Source: Trichothermofontia sichuanensis B231 (GTDB lineage Bacteria; Cyanobacteriota; Cyanobacteriia; B231). From it: DNA of 64,000 nucleotides. Every line of letters starts with the position of its first letter. Position 1 is the first letter of the stretch. Under the pieces are notes generated by a model. It ran no database searches and had not been told where the DNA came from. It was given only the letters and a program-made list of their open reading frames with translations. This document shows positions 16,937 through 26,339 of the stretch, piece by piece. The stretch is from the NCBI RefSeq assembly GCF_026240635.1, contig NZ_CP110848.1, forward strand, positions 3,739,741-3,803,740, in the 5' to 3' direction. A program made the position numbers and the translations under genes.

Positions 16937-19444
16937 ATGCAAATTGCTCGTAATCCTGCACTGGCAGACATCCGTGTAGAAGATGACCGGACAGGGTTAA
17001 GTATTGAAACGCTCAAGCGGGCCTTTCTCGATAATCTGTTCTACATTCAGGGGAAATTCCCCCGGCTCGCCTCCAAGAATGACTATTACATGGCCCTCGC
17101 CTATACCGTGCGCGATCGCCTGCTTCAGCGCTGGCTCAGCACAGCAGCCACCTACACAGAAAATGCCTCCCGCACCGTCGCCTATCTGTCTGCTGAGTTC
17201 TTGATGGGGCCACAACTGGGGAATAACCTGATCAATCTGGGGATTTACGATGCCGTCAAGCAGGCGGTGGAAGAGTTGGGTCTGGATCTAGATGAACTGT
17301 TGGAGCAGGAAGATGAACCGGGGTTAGGCAATGGGGGCTTGGGACGGCTAGCAGCCTGTTTCCTCGACTCCCTGGCAACCTTGGAGATCCCGGCGATCGG
17401 CTATGGCATTCGCTACGAATTCGGCATTTTCTCCCAGGGCATTCGCGATGGCTGGCAGGTGGAAATCACCGACAAATGGCTCAGCCGGGGCAACCCGTGG
17501 GAACTGGCCCGTCCGGAATGGGCAGTCGAGGTGAAACTGGGGGGCCACACCGAAACCTATACCGATGAACACGGTCAGCGGCGGGTGCGGTGGGTACCCT
17601 ACGAAGTGGTGAAGGGGGTACCCTACGATACACCCCTCCTGGGCTATAGGACCAACAACTGCAATACCCTACGTCTGTGGTCAGCGGAAGCCCCCGAATC
17701 CTTTGATTTTGAAGCGTTTAACTCTGGCGATTATCTGGGGGCCGTCTACGACAAGGTGACCTCAGAAAACCTGTCCAAGGTGCTTTATCCCAACGACAAC
17801 CTGTCCCAGGGCAAACGATTGCGGCTGGCGCAGCAGATCTTTTTCGTCTCCTGCTCCCTCCAGGACATGCTGCGGATTCTGCAACAGCAACAGGTGCCGA
17901 TTACCGACTTTGCCAAGAAATTCACGATCCAGCTCAATGACACTCACCCCTCGATCGCGATTGCCGAACTGATGCGGCTACTGGTGGATGAGCGAGGCCT
18001 GCCCTGGGATCTGGCGTGGCAGATCACCCAAAACAGCTTTGCCTATACCAACCATACCTTGCTGCCGGAGGCGCTAGAGTGTTGGGATCTGGCCATGTTT
18101 GAGCAGATGTTGCCCCGCCATCTGCAAATTATCTATGAGATTAACCACCACTTCCTGGAGGCGGTACGGGCCAAGTTCCCCAACGACAACGATCGCGTTG
18201 CGCGGATGTCACTGATCGATGAAAACAACGGTCGGCGGGTGCGGATGGCCCACCTAGCCTGTGTGGGCAGTCATGCCATTAACGGGGTGGCCGCGTTGCA
18301 CACGGAGTTACTCAAGCAGGATGTGCTGCGCGACTTCTATGAAATGTATCCGGAGAAGTTCCAGAACAAGACCAATGGCGTCACACCCCGTCGGTTTGTT
18401 TTGTTAAGCAATCCCCGCCTATCCAAGTTGATTACGGGCAAAATTGGCGACAATTGGGTGCGTCACCTCGATGATCTCAGGCAACTGGAATCCTATGTCG
18501 AGGATGCCAGTTTCCGTGAAGAGTGGTGGAAAACCAAACACACCATTAAGGAGGAATTAGCTGCCTACATCAAGCAGCACAATGGTATCACGGTTGATCC
18601 CTACTCCATTTTTGATATTCAGGCCAAGCGCTTCCATGAATATAAGCGCCAACACCTGAATGCGATGCACATTGTCACGCTCTATAATCGCATTAAGCGC
18701 AATCCCAATATCGACATCACGCCGCGTACCTTTATCTTTGGCGGTAAGGCGGCGCCAGGTTATTTCATTGCCAAGCTGATTATTAAGCTGATTAACTCGA
18801 TCGCTGAGGTGGTGAATAATGACCCGGATGTGCGCGATCGCCTCAAGGTCGTGTTCCTGGAAAACTACAGTGTTAAGTTTGCCCAGCGGGTCTATCCAGC
18901 AGCAGATCTGTCGGAACAAATTTCCACTGCTGGCAAGGAAGCTTCTGGCACGGGGAATATGAAATTTGCCCTCAATGGTGCCCTGACGATCGGGACGCTG
19001 GATGGGGCGAATGTCGAAATCCGTGAGGAAGTCGGAGCGGAAAACTTCTTCCTGTTTGGTCTGACGGCCCAAGATGTCTATGCGTTGCGAGCCAGCGGCT
19101 ATGATCCTTCGCACTACTACCACAACGATTGGGAACTGAAGGAGGTCATCGATCGCATTGCGTCAGGGGACTTCTCACGGGGCGATCGTAATCTCTTCCA
19201 GCCCTTGTTGGAGTCCCTGTTGAATTGGGATACCTATCTGCTGCTGGCGGACTACCGCTTCTATGTCGATTGCCAGGAGCGGGTGAGTCAAGCCTACCGC
19301 AATCGGGAGCACTGGACCCGGATGTCGATCCTGAACTCGGCCCGGATGGGTAAGTTCTCGTCCGATCGCTCGGTGCGTGATTACTGTCGTGACATCTGGA
19401 AGGTGCAGCCGGTGAAAGTGTCTCTCGACAAACAGTTGTTCTAG
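16937..19444 (+). CDS. glgP: Glycogen/alpha-glucan phosphorylase
   Basis: PLP-dependent glycogen phosphorylase (835 residues from this start). It releases glucose-1-phosphate from glycogen ends, mainly for night-time or stress metabolism. Landmarks are the N-terminal TVAYLSAEFLMGPQLGNNL, the glycine-rich EPGLGNGGLGRLAACFLDS near 128-146, the KRFHEYKRQHLN segment, and the PLP site EASGTGNMKFALNGALTIGT, whose Lys forms the Schiff base. I chose ATG 16937 because AAGGGA lies 9 bases upstream and family proteins begin just before RVEDDRTG. An ATG at 16892 in frame is possible. Downstream it converges on a phosphohexomutase, the next enzyme of glycogen breakdown, although on the opposite strand. 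Confidence 0.96.
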   Translation: MQIARNPALADIRVEDDRTGLSIETLKRAFLDNLFYIQGKFPRLASKNDYYMALAYTVRDRLLQRWLSTAATYTENASRTVAYLSAEFLMGPQLGNNLINLGIYDAVKQAVEELGLDLDELLEQEDEPGLGNGGLGRLAACFLDSLATLEIPAIGYGIRYEFGIFSQGIRDGWQVEITDKWLSRGNPWELARPEWAVEVKLGGHTETYTDEHGQRRVRWVPYEVVKGVPYDTPLLGYRTNNCNTLRLWSAEAPESFDFEAFNSGDYLGAVYDKVTSENLSKVLYPNDNLSQGKRLRLAQQIFFVSCSLQDMLRILQQQQVPITDFAKKFTIQLNDTHPSIAIAELMRLLVDERGLPWDLAWQITQNSFAYTNHTLLPEALECWDLAMFEQMLPRHLQIIYEINHHFLEAVRAKFPNDNDRVARMSLIDENNGRRVRMAHLACVGSHAINGVAALHTELLKQDVLRDFYEMYPEKFQNKTNGVTPRRFVLLSNPRLSKLITGKIGDNWVRHLDDLRQLESYVEDASFREEWWKTKHTIKEELAAYIKQHNGITVDPYSIFDIQAKRFHEYKRQHLNAMHIVTLYNRIKRNPNIDITPRTFIFGGKAAPGYFIAKLIIKLINSIAEVVNNDPDVRDRLKVVFLENYSVKFAQRVYPAADLSEQISTAGKEASGTGNMKFALNGALTIGTLDGANVEIREEVGAENFFLFGLTAQDVYALRASGYDPSHYYHNDWELKEVIDRIASGDFSRGDRNLFQPLLESLLNWDTYLLLADYRFYVDCQERVSQAYRNREHWTRMSILNSARMGKFSSDRSVRDYCRDIWKVQPVKVSLDKQLF

Positions 19445-19513
19445 CCATTGTTCTAGCAGTTTGCTGTCGACTCAGCGACGCGATCGTCGCGAGAGACGAA
19501 GCTCAGATCAGTA

Positions 19514-19542
19514 GGCGGTGGGGCAGACCCTGCTCAGCCGCC
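19514..19542 (+). terminator. Hairpin after glgP
   Basis: GGCGG pairs with CCGCC around an inner GGCAG/CTGC stem, followed by TTAATGCTTTCTT. It is a plausible factor-independent stop for glgP and, read from the other strand, may also serve the converging mutase gene. The T-tract is weak. Confidence 0.45.
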
Positions 19543-19577
19543 TTAATGCTTTCTTGAGGCTTTGCCATGCTTGGCGC

Positions 19578-21065
19578 TTAACCAGTTGTCAAGGCCCATT
19601 CCTTCGCCCAAGCCAGGGTTGCCTCCAATTGGGCGGGGGTGGGGGCTTCGCAGTAGAGGCGCAGTAACGGTTCAGTCCCGCTAAAACGGATGAGCAGCCA
19701 GTAGCCATCACCCAGACAAAACTTATAGCCATCGATCGCCTGAATCGATCGCACAGGTTGACCCGCAACCACCTGGGGCGGATCGGTTTGCAATTGCGCC
19801 AGCAAGCGGGCACGGGCCTCTAAACTGGCCAGGGGTAAATCAATCCGATCGTAGACCGAGCGTAACCCGGTCTGGGTCACTAACTGGTCGTAAAGGGTGC
19901 TCAGATCTTGCCCGGATTGGGTGCAGGCTTCCAGCAAATAGAGGGCCGACAGGAGGGCATCCCGCTCTGGAACATGGGTGCCGTAGCCAATGCCGCCTGA
20001 TTCCTCACCGCCCAAGAGGACCGGCTGTTGCTGAGCGGCTCGCGCCAACATCCGATCGGCGATGTATTTATAACCAATTGGCGTTTCATAGACTGGTAAC
20101 TGGTGCAATTGGGCGACCTGGGGGATCAGGTCGGAGCCGCTAATGGTTTTAATGACCTCCCCCGTTAACTGTTGGCGGGTAACCAGATGCTCGATCAAGA
20201 GGGGGATTAAAATCTGGGGACTCAAAAATTCTCCTCGCCCATTCACCGCCGCAATACGATCGCCATCGCCATCAAACACAAGGCCGATCGCCACGCTGCC
20301 CTGGGGGGCCGTTGCGCCCCACTGGCGAAGTTGACTCAGGAGGGTGCCAAGGTAACGGGGCAGGGGTTCTGGGGCACCGCCGCCAAACAAGGGATCGCGA
20401 TCGCCGTGCAGTTCGTGAATCTCAGTGCCTAAAATGCGGGCCAATCCCCCCGCTGCGGCTCCATGCATGACATCTGCAAACACCTGTAACCGGCCTGCGG
20501 CGATCGCCGCCCGGATGGCTGCAATATCCACCTTCGTTGCCAGCGCCTGACAGTAGTCCTCCCAGGGGTCGAAGGTAGGAAAGGGTTGGGTAGTGGCTGG
20601 GGGAGCCAATTGGAACTGGGGATCGATCGCCGCTTCCACCTGTTGGGTGATCTCCGGTGGTACCGATCCGCCAAAGGCCCCCTTGATCTTCAGCCCAGAG
20701 TAGTAGGCGGGGTTGTGACTAGCCGTAATCACAAGGGCACCCAGAGCACCCCGTTGATGAGCAGCCCAACTGAGGGCGGGCGTGGGCGCATAGGTAGCGG
20801 CCAGCAGCGGTTCCAACCCTTGGGCCGCGATCGCGGCCGCTGTGATTTGAGCGAAAACTTCCGAGAAAAACCGGCGATCGTAGCCCACCAGAATCGTGCG
20901 ACTCTGGGTGTCAGGTCCGTAGGTTTGCTGGAGGACCTGGGCTGCCGCCTTAGCCGCCTGGGCCAAGCGATCGCAGGTAAAGTCAGCGGCAATCACCCCC
21001 CGCCAACCATCTGTACCAAACTGAATTGGCACACTGGCACTAGGGATAGAAACGGGAGCACTCAT
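19578..21065 (-). CDS. Phosphoglucomutase/phosphomannomutase family enzyme
   Basis: 495-residue alpha-D-phosphohexomutase. Such enzymes interconvert hexose-1- and hexose-6-phosphates through a phosphoserine. Visible motifs are FGTDGWRGVIA near residue 17, the phosphoserine loop VITASHNPAYYSG near 112-124, the Mg-binding loop VFDGDGDRIAAV near 264, the sugar-specificity loop GGEESGGIGYG near 353, and the C-terminal phosphate-binding RFSGTEPLLRLY near 456. All catalytic parts are intact. Adjacent glgP makes glucose-1-phosphate a likely substrate, but phosphomannomutase activity cannot be excluded from sequence, so I give no symbol. The gene reads towards glgP. Its upstream region is shared with the divergent histidine kinase. 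Confidence 0.92.
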   Translation of the reverse strand: MSAPVSIPSASVPIQFGTDGWRGVIAADFTCDRLAQAAKAAAQVLQQTYGPDTQSRTILVGYDRRFFSEVFAQITAAAIAAQGLEPLLAATYAPTPALSWAAHQRGALGALVITASHNPAYYSGLKIKGAFGGSVPPEITQQVEAAIDPQFQLAPPATTQPFPTFDPWEDYCQALATKVDIAAIRAAIAAGRLQVFADVMHGAAAGGLARILGTEIHELHGDRDPLFGGGAPEPLPRYLGTLLSQLRQWGATAPQGSVAIGLVFDGDGDRIAAVNGRGEFLSPQILIPLLIEHLVTRQQLTGEVIKTISGSDLIPQVAQLHQLPVYETPIGYKYIADRMLARAAQQQPVLLGGEESGGIGYGTHVPERDALLSALYLLEACTQSGQDLSTLYDQLVTQTGLRSVYDRIDLPLASLEARARLLAQLQTDPPQVVAGQPVRSIQAIDGYKFCLGDGYWLLIRFSGTEPLLRLYCEAPTPAQLEATLAWAKEWALTTG

Positions 21066-21421
21066 ACAAACACGAATAGGATGATTTAGAAGTAAAGAAA
21101 GAGACCGAGAATCCGGGTTCAGATTATCTGGGGCCGTCCGGCGCAGCCACTCCCTGAAGGCTAAAGCCTGACAGAGAGTGAGACTGAGTGCTGGCCCCAG
21201 CCCCCCTCAATGCCTAGGGATTGATGGAATCAGTCGCTACACTAGGAGAGTAGGGATGCTACAGCTAATCATGGCCCAATCATAACCAGTAAGGTTGATG
21301 GCAACTGGTTGGGACCACCGATAGGGGAGTTTCTACCGATAGGGTATCGCTACTACGAATAAAGAATATAGCCCCTGAATATAGCCCCTTTGCGCGACTG
21401 CTTTTACTAGATTACTGTCTT
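21066..21421. promoter_or_regulatory. Divergent promoter region with direct repeats
   Basis: 356 bp between the mutase gene and the kinase gene. It contains CCGATAGGG twice (near 21318 and 21338), the 7-bp inverted repeat AACCAGT/ACTGGTT near 21285-21315, and two tandem 13-bp units GAATATAGCCCCT at 21364-21376 and 21377-21389, just ahead of the kinase start. These look like regulator-binding arrays. No protein can be assigned. Confidence 0.4.
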
Positions 21422-23089
21422 ATGCGAACTGGACAACCCCAGGTATCACCCTCTCCCGAACCAGAACTGGCTGTGAACCAAGACCCAGCATCGGCTAACT
21501 TAGACTGTGCAGCGGTTACCCCCGCTCCGGCCAGACCTTGCTTCACTCCAGCCACTGGCCAGCTATCGCTGGTTCAGCAGTTGCAACAACAGGTTCAACG
21601 GCTGGATCTGCTCAACCGCATTAACGCCACGATCCATCGCAGTTTGGATTTAGCAACGGTTTTACAAACGATCGTCACCGAGGTGCGCCAATTCCTCCAG
21701 ACCGATCGCGCTGTTATCTACCAGTTTGAGGCAGATTGGCAGGGCCAAGTGGTGGTCGAAGCCGTGGAGGGAACTTGGCAGCCAGTCTTGGGCACCATTG
21801 GTCGGGATGATTGTTTTTCGGGAGAATATGCCCACCTGTATCTGGCGGGCCGGGTGCGGGCAATTGATAATGTTGCAACTTCGACCCTGGGAGACTGTCA
21901 TATCCGCTTCCTCCAGCGTTTGCAGGTTCAGGCAAATTTGATCGTGCCGATTTTGGTTGGGGATGGTTCGCCGGATGCGTCGCATAATCGTCTGTGGGGT
22001 CTCCTCATTGCCCACGAATGTCGCGGCCCCCGCCACTGGCTTCCCTGCGAGATGGAGTTTCTCCAGCAATTAGCCGCTCAGGCCGCGATCGCGATTCAAC
22101 AAGCTGAACTCTACACCCAGGTTCAACGTCAGGCGGAGCAAGCCCAACGTCAGGCGGAGCAATTGCAGGCAGCCCTGACGGAATTGAAATCGACGCAAGC
22201 GCAATTAATTCAAAGCGAAAAGTTGTCGAGCTTGGGACAAATGGTGGCAGGGATTGCCCATGAGATCAATAACGCCAATACCTTTGTCCATGCCAATCTC
22301 CCCTATGCCAGCCGCTATTTTGAGGTCTTTAGTCGCCTCGTTGATCGCTACGAGACAGTGGGTTTGACGTTGCCAGTGGCCGAGCGCCAAGCCCTAGTGC
22401 ATGGGATCGCCGAGATTCTCGAGCTACCAGAAGCCGAAACCGCCTCACCTCCGGAACTCGTGGATCTGGTAGCGGCGGAATTGGACTATATCCGACAGGA
22501 CTGCGCGCAGCTGATGCGATCGATGGAGGAGGGAAGTCGTCGCATCCGGGAAATAGTGCTGTCCCTGCGCAACTTTTCCCGCCTTGACGAGGCCGGCTAT
22601 AAGGTCGTTGATCTCCACCAGGGGTTAGATAGCACCCTGTTAATTCTCCAGCATCGGTTGCAACAGGGTATTCGCCTTGTCAAGGAATATCAATCCCTGC
22701 CCCAGGTGGGCTGTTACGCAGGGCAGATTAACCAGGTCTTTCTCAACCTGTTAAACAATGCAATTGATGCCGTGACCCTTCCCCATGAAGCTGCTACGCC
22801 GCCGCCAGCCGCGGTCATTACCATCCGTACTTGGCAACCGGATCCCGACTGGGTCGTGATCGCGATCGCGGATACCGGACCGGGCATTCCCCTGCCTGTT
22901 CAGGCGCGGATGTTTGATCCCTTCTTCACCACCAAAGCTGTGGGACAGGGACGCGGCCTAGGGTTGGCGATCGCCCGTCAGATCATTGTTAATGGCCACG
23001 GAGGCGAATTGCGCTGTATCAGTGAACCGGGTCAGGGCACTGAATTTCAGGTCTGGCTGCCGGTGCGTTCTGAGCACCTGACCCGCTAA
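21422..23089 (+). CDS. GAF-domain histidine kinase, candidate DXCF cyanobacteriochrome
   Basis: 555-residue cytosolic sensor kinase. Residues 60-230 form one phytochrome-type GAF domain. It has the Asp-Asp-Cys-Phe motif (129-132) and a Cys-His pair (159-160) in the segment GDCHIRFLQRLQVQANLIVP. In cyanobacteriochromes a DXCF motif plus a CH motif provide the two cysteines holding a bilin, and such domains usually sense blue/green or violet light. A short coiled coil with duplicated RQAEQ follows (231-265). HisKA has the phospho-acceptor His280 in AGIAHEIN. The HATPase part has N-box LNLLNNAIDAV, ADTGPGI, FDPFF and GQGRGLGLA. All kinase motifs are intact. There is no receiver domain, and no response regulator is adjacent. 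Bilin binding is inferred; non-photosensory GAF domains can resemble this. Confidence 0.88.
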   Translation: MRTGQPQVSPSPEPELAVNQDPASANLDCAAVTPAPARPCFTPATGQLSLVQQLQQQVQRLDLLNRINATIHRSLDLATVLQTIVTEVRQFLQTDRAVIYQFEADWQGQVVVEAVEGTWQPVLGTIGRDDCFSGEYAHLYLAGRVRAIDNVATSTLGDCHIRFLQRLQVQANLIVPILVGDGSPDASHNRLWGLLIAHECRGPRHWLPCEMEFLQQLAAQAAIAIQQAELYTQVQRQAEQAQRQAEQLQAALTELKSTQAQLIQSEKLSSLGQMVAGIAHEINNANTFVHANLPYASRYFEVFSRLVDRYETVGLTLPVAERQALVHGIAEILELPEAETASPPELVDLVAAELDYIRQDCAQLMRSMEEGSRRIREIVLSLRNFSRLDEAGYKVVDLHQGLDSTLLILQHRLQQGIRLVKEYQSLPQVGCYAGQINQVFLNLLNNAIDAVTLPHEAATPPPAAVITIRTWQPDPDWVVIAIADTGPGIPLPVQARMFDPFFTTKAVGQGRGLGLAIARQIIVNGHGGELRCISEPGQGTEFQVWLPVRSEHLTR

Positions 23090-23157
23090 GACAATGGCTT
23101 AAGACAATGGTTAAGACAATACGTTAAGCCGCTCAATCCAGCCTCCGTAAAAGGGGA

Positions 23158-23264
23158 TATCGTCATTGCCATTTAGGCTGAAACAGCACCCTCACCCCCA
23201 ACCCCTCTCCCAGAGCGGGAGAGGGGAGTGAAAAACTGTATCGTTCTTATTTAGATTGACCATA
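23158..23264 (+). repeat. Family B element, copy 1
   Basis: 107-bp inverted-repeat element starting TATCGTCATTGCC and ending GATTGACCATA, around the core CCCCTCTCCC-AGAGC-GGGAGAGGGG. It lies between the converging histidine kinase and CHASE2 kinase genes, so the hairpin may serve both as transcription stop. The rest of this 306-bp spacer shows nothing else. Confidence 0.85.
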
Positions 23265-23395
23265 ATTTGAAATAACGATATCTGTGATTACACTGAGTGT
23301 TCTCCGCCGTTAAATGGGCAAGATGAACCTAGCTGACAAGCTGTCAGGGTGCTCACCCCCGGCGCAGGTGCAAGTGCAGACGGGCGGTGAGCTTG

Positions 23396-25975
23396 CTAAT
23401 GGGCAGCCCTCGTTGAGGACTCGTCTGCATCCGGCTTTGCCGCCTCAGACGGCGGTGCAGGGGGGCAGAAGGGCTGGCCTGGTGGGGGCAGGGGGGACGG
23501 CTGGGGGAGGAGAATGGTACTTGGCTCGTCTGGGATGGGGGTTTCTGGAGCAGGCACTGCCTCTGCCTGATCGCCGTTGGGGATTTTCGGGGTGGGGTGT
23601 GCTAGAAAGGCGGTATGGGCTGACCAAACGATGGGTTCCGGATCGTGTCGGGTAGCTCGGTCCCCAGTCGGGAGCACAGGGCCAGTGGCTCGCTGGGCAG
23701 CCAGGGAAGCTGGCCCCCGCCGCTGGACTGTCTGGTTAACCCAGTCGTCTCCAGGCGTTGGCTGGAGTTCAGTAGGCAGCGTGGCGATCGCGGCCAGCAC
23801 CTCTGATGCGGATGCATAGCGTTGAGTGCAGTCAGGGTAGACCATCTGATCAATCAGTGCGACGAGGGCTGGCGACACCTGGGGCACCAGCTCATGCCAG
23901 AGAATCGTCCCCGTAGCTGGATCCTGTTCCAAACGACGAGGGGAAAAGCCCGTCAGGGCTTCGATCGCAATCATCCCCAGGGCGTAGAGATCACTGTTGA
24001 ACTGGGGTCGCCCCGCCGATTGTTCACTTGGCATATACCCCGGTGTACCCACGGCGATCGTAAATTTCGTGTTGGGGTCTAGGTCTGCAATCTGGGTTGA
24101 TACCTTCTTCGCGATGCCAAAGTCGATAATGACTAGCCGTTGATCGGATTGGCGACGGAGAATATTAGAGGGTTTCAGGTCCCGGTGAATCACGCCCTGG
24201 CTATGGATAAAGGCCAACACGGGCAGGAGATCCGCCAACATCTGCACCACCTGGGTGGGTGAAAACCGCCGCTCGATCAAGAGTTCACTAGCCAGGGAAC
24301 AGCCCTCAATCAACTCCTGCACGATATAAAACCCTTGGCCTTCCTCAAAAAATGCCAGTAATTGGGGAACCTGAGGATGTTGTCCCAACCGTTCGAGAGC
24401 GTCGGCTTCCGTTCGGAATAATCGGCGGGCGAGTTCTAAGACCTTGGGGCTATCGGTGACGACCTTGAGTTGCTTAACCACACATTGGGGATGGCCGGGA
24501 CGCTGGGTGTCTTCTGCGACATAGGTTTCGCCAAACCCCCCCGATCCTAACACCCGTACAATTTTGTAACGATTGCTTAAGAAGGTACCCGCGAGGGCCT
24601 GTTGTCGGGCTTGGAGGAGATCCTGGAGATCCTCCTGCTGACTGATAATTTCCTGGACGATGGGTGACGTGGCGTAATGCTTGAGGGTATCTCGTAGCTG
24701 CCGTTTCCGGCGTTGTTCTTGCGCTGCACCCACCACTAACTCAACCAAACCCCCCAAGAAAATTGTGCCTGCCGGGATTGCGATCGGCAGGATCAAATTT
24801 CCTCGTACCAAGGTGACATATCCCAGGACCAACCAGCTACTGCCTAGCCCCACCGCTAGGCCCCATCGCCCCAGGAGCGATCGCGGACGGGTCAGCACCC
24901 AAGTCGCCCCTGCGGTCACGATCAAAACGGCTAAACCCCGGAGGGGGGCCGGCGGGATGGCGTCGGCGATCGCACGGCCCTGCAAGAGGGTGGCGATCGC
25001 CGTGGCATTGATCACAATCCCTGGCATTTTTTCTGGGAATAGCCAACTATTGGCAAAGGGGGTGGCGTGAAAGTCCTGATGGGCGAGGGCGGTCGATCCC
25101 ACCAGCACAATCTTGTCCCGGAAGTAGGCCCCCGACTGGAATTGCTTTTGCCAGGTGTCGGGATCTAAGACATCCAGGAAGGCGACCTGATCAAAGGCGG
25201 AAGCTGGCCCGTAGAAGAACAGATTGCTGCCAGCCGGTGTTGGGTAGGAGAGTTGGGCCGCCTGCAGGGTCGCCTCGGCAAAGGTGGGGATGCCACGGGC
25301 TAACGCCTGAAAGGCAACGGCTTGGGCTGGTGGTAAGCGCCGTAATTGCTCGCTGACGAATTGACTACCTAACTGGTGAATCCGACCATTGGCGTCAATT
25401 GGGTAGTTAATCGTCCCAATCTTGGCCAGCGCTTCAAATTGGGGAAGGGGAGCCAACAGGCGATCGATGCTGCCCGTCTGATTTTCCTGGGGAGCATATT
25501 GGGCCGCCAGGACAACCTGATCCCCCCTCCGTGCAAGAACCGCCGCTAGCGCACGATCATCCTCGGGACCATAGAGGCTAGGGGTGGTCAACAGTAAATC
25601 AAGGGAAACCGCTCGCGCTCCCGCTTGCAAAAGGCGATCGATCACTAGGGCATAGGTCTGCCGTTGCCAGGGCCAGGTTTGGATGAGGGAGAGGTAGGGC
25701 CGATCGATCCCAGCCCGTTGATACTCACTCGCCAGTCTCAGGGCATTGTCATCGATCGTCAGGATGACGATATTAGCTGGGGTGGGGACGGGTCCCCGCA
25801 GCTCAAAAAAGAGGGCCTGGGTCTGTCGCTCCAGCATCTGCACCCAAGGCAGATCGAAACCGGTCGCTAAAGCCGCGAGCAAAACCACCCCAGCAACTCC
25901 CCAATTCTCCCAATGCTGTCCCTTGAGCAGGTGTTGAATCCGCGTGACTGCCGTTGCTAGTCGTGTTGCTCGCAT
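23396..25975 (-). CDS. CHASE2-domain serine/threonine protein kinase
   Basis: 859-residue membrane receptor kinase. A membrane helix at about 27-42 is followed by an extracytoplasmic CHASE2 sensor (about 45-330) containing FFELRGPVPTPANIVILTIDD and the closing FRDKIVLVGSTALAHQDFHATPF. Three further helices lie at about 345-420. After a linker comes a eukaryotic-like kinase (about 470-735): GSGGFGETY, Lys501 in VVKQL, HRDLKPSN with Asp599, IIDFG with Asp618. All catalytic residues are intact. The last 120 residues are Pro-rich and probably disordered. ATG 25975 and GTG 25978 are equally possible starts. It shares architecture with the kinase at 32311-34587. Ligand and targets are unknown. Confidence 0.93.
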   Translation of the reverse strand: MRATRLATAVTRIQHLLKGQHWENWGVAGVVLLAALATGFDLPWVQMLERQTQALFFELRGPVPTPANIVILTIDDNALRLASEYQRAGIDRPYLSLIQTWPWQRQTYALVIDRLLQAGARAVSLDLLLTTPSLYGPEDDRALAAVLARRGDQVVLAAQYAPQENQTGSIDRLLAPLPQFEALAKIGTINYPIDANGRIHQLGSQFVSEQLRRLPPAQAVAFQALARGIPTFAEATLQAAQLSYPTPAGSNLFFYGPASAFDQVAFLDVLDPDTWQKQFQSGAYFRDKIVLVGSTALAHQDFHATPFANSWLFPEKMPGIVINATAIATLLQGRAIADAIPPAPLRGLAVLIVTAGATWVLTRPRSLLGRWGLAVGLGSSWLVLGYVTLVRGNLILPIAIPAGTIFLGGLVELVVGAAQEQRRKRQLRDTLKHYATSPIVQEIISQQEDLQDLLQARQQALAGTFLSNRYKIVRVLGSGGFGETYVAEDTQRPGHPQCVVKQLKVVTDSPKVLELARRLFRTEADALERLGQHPQVPQLLAFFEEGQGFYIVQELIEGCSLASELLIERRFSPTQVVQMLADLLPVLAFIHSQGVIHRDLKPSNILRRQSDQRLVIIDFGIAKKVSTQIADLDPNTKFTIAVGTPGYMPSEQSAGRPQFNSDLYALGMIAIEALTGFSPRRLEQDPATGTILWHELVPQVSPALVALIDQMVYPDCTQRYASASEVLAAIATLPTELQPTPGDDWVNQTVQRRGPASLAAQRATGPVLPTGDRATRHDPEPIVWSAHTAFLAHPTPKIPNGDQAEAVPAPETPIPDEPSTILLPQPSPLPPPGQPFCPPAPPSEAAKPDADESSTRAAH

Positions 25976-26246
25976 CACGTATCCCCCAGAAGATCGGTCC
26001 TACTCAACCCCCTCTGGCTCCGTGGGCGGCAGGGAAGCCACCGCGTCGTGCCCTGAAGGCCGGGGCGCGGGGGAAGCGGGTGAGGGGTCTTGGTTCATTG
26101 CTGGCTTAACCTCACGCAAAGGTCTAAAGTCTACAGATGCACCCGCCAGTGCCATTGATTTGGGTGTCTTGGGTGGACCCTGCAGGGATTTCTAGTCTGG
26201 CACAGGCGCCTAAATCGATGCAGGCTGGCCAGTCATCTGCTGGGCA

Positions 26247-26280
26247 GGGATCGCTGCCTTGCGATCGCAGGCACGATCCC
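26247..26280. repeat. Hairpin with HIP1 sequence in its loop
   Basis: GGGATCG pairs with CGATCCC, then after one bulged C, TGCCT pairs with AGGCA; the 9-base loop TGCGATCGC contains a HIP1 octamer GCGATCGC. No T-run follows. It may be a transcript-end or RNA-processing hairpin. Confidence 0.55.
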
Positions 26281-26339
26281 CCGCTGACTGCACTATGGCT
26301 TTGCAATCGTCTTGACGTAAGGTGTATCCCACCATACTT

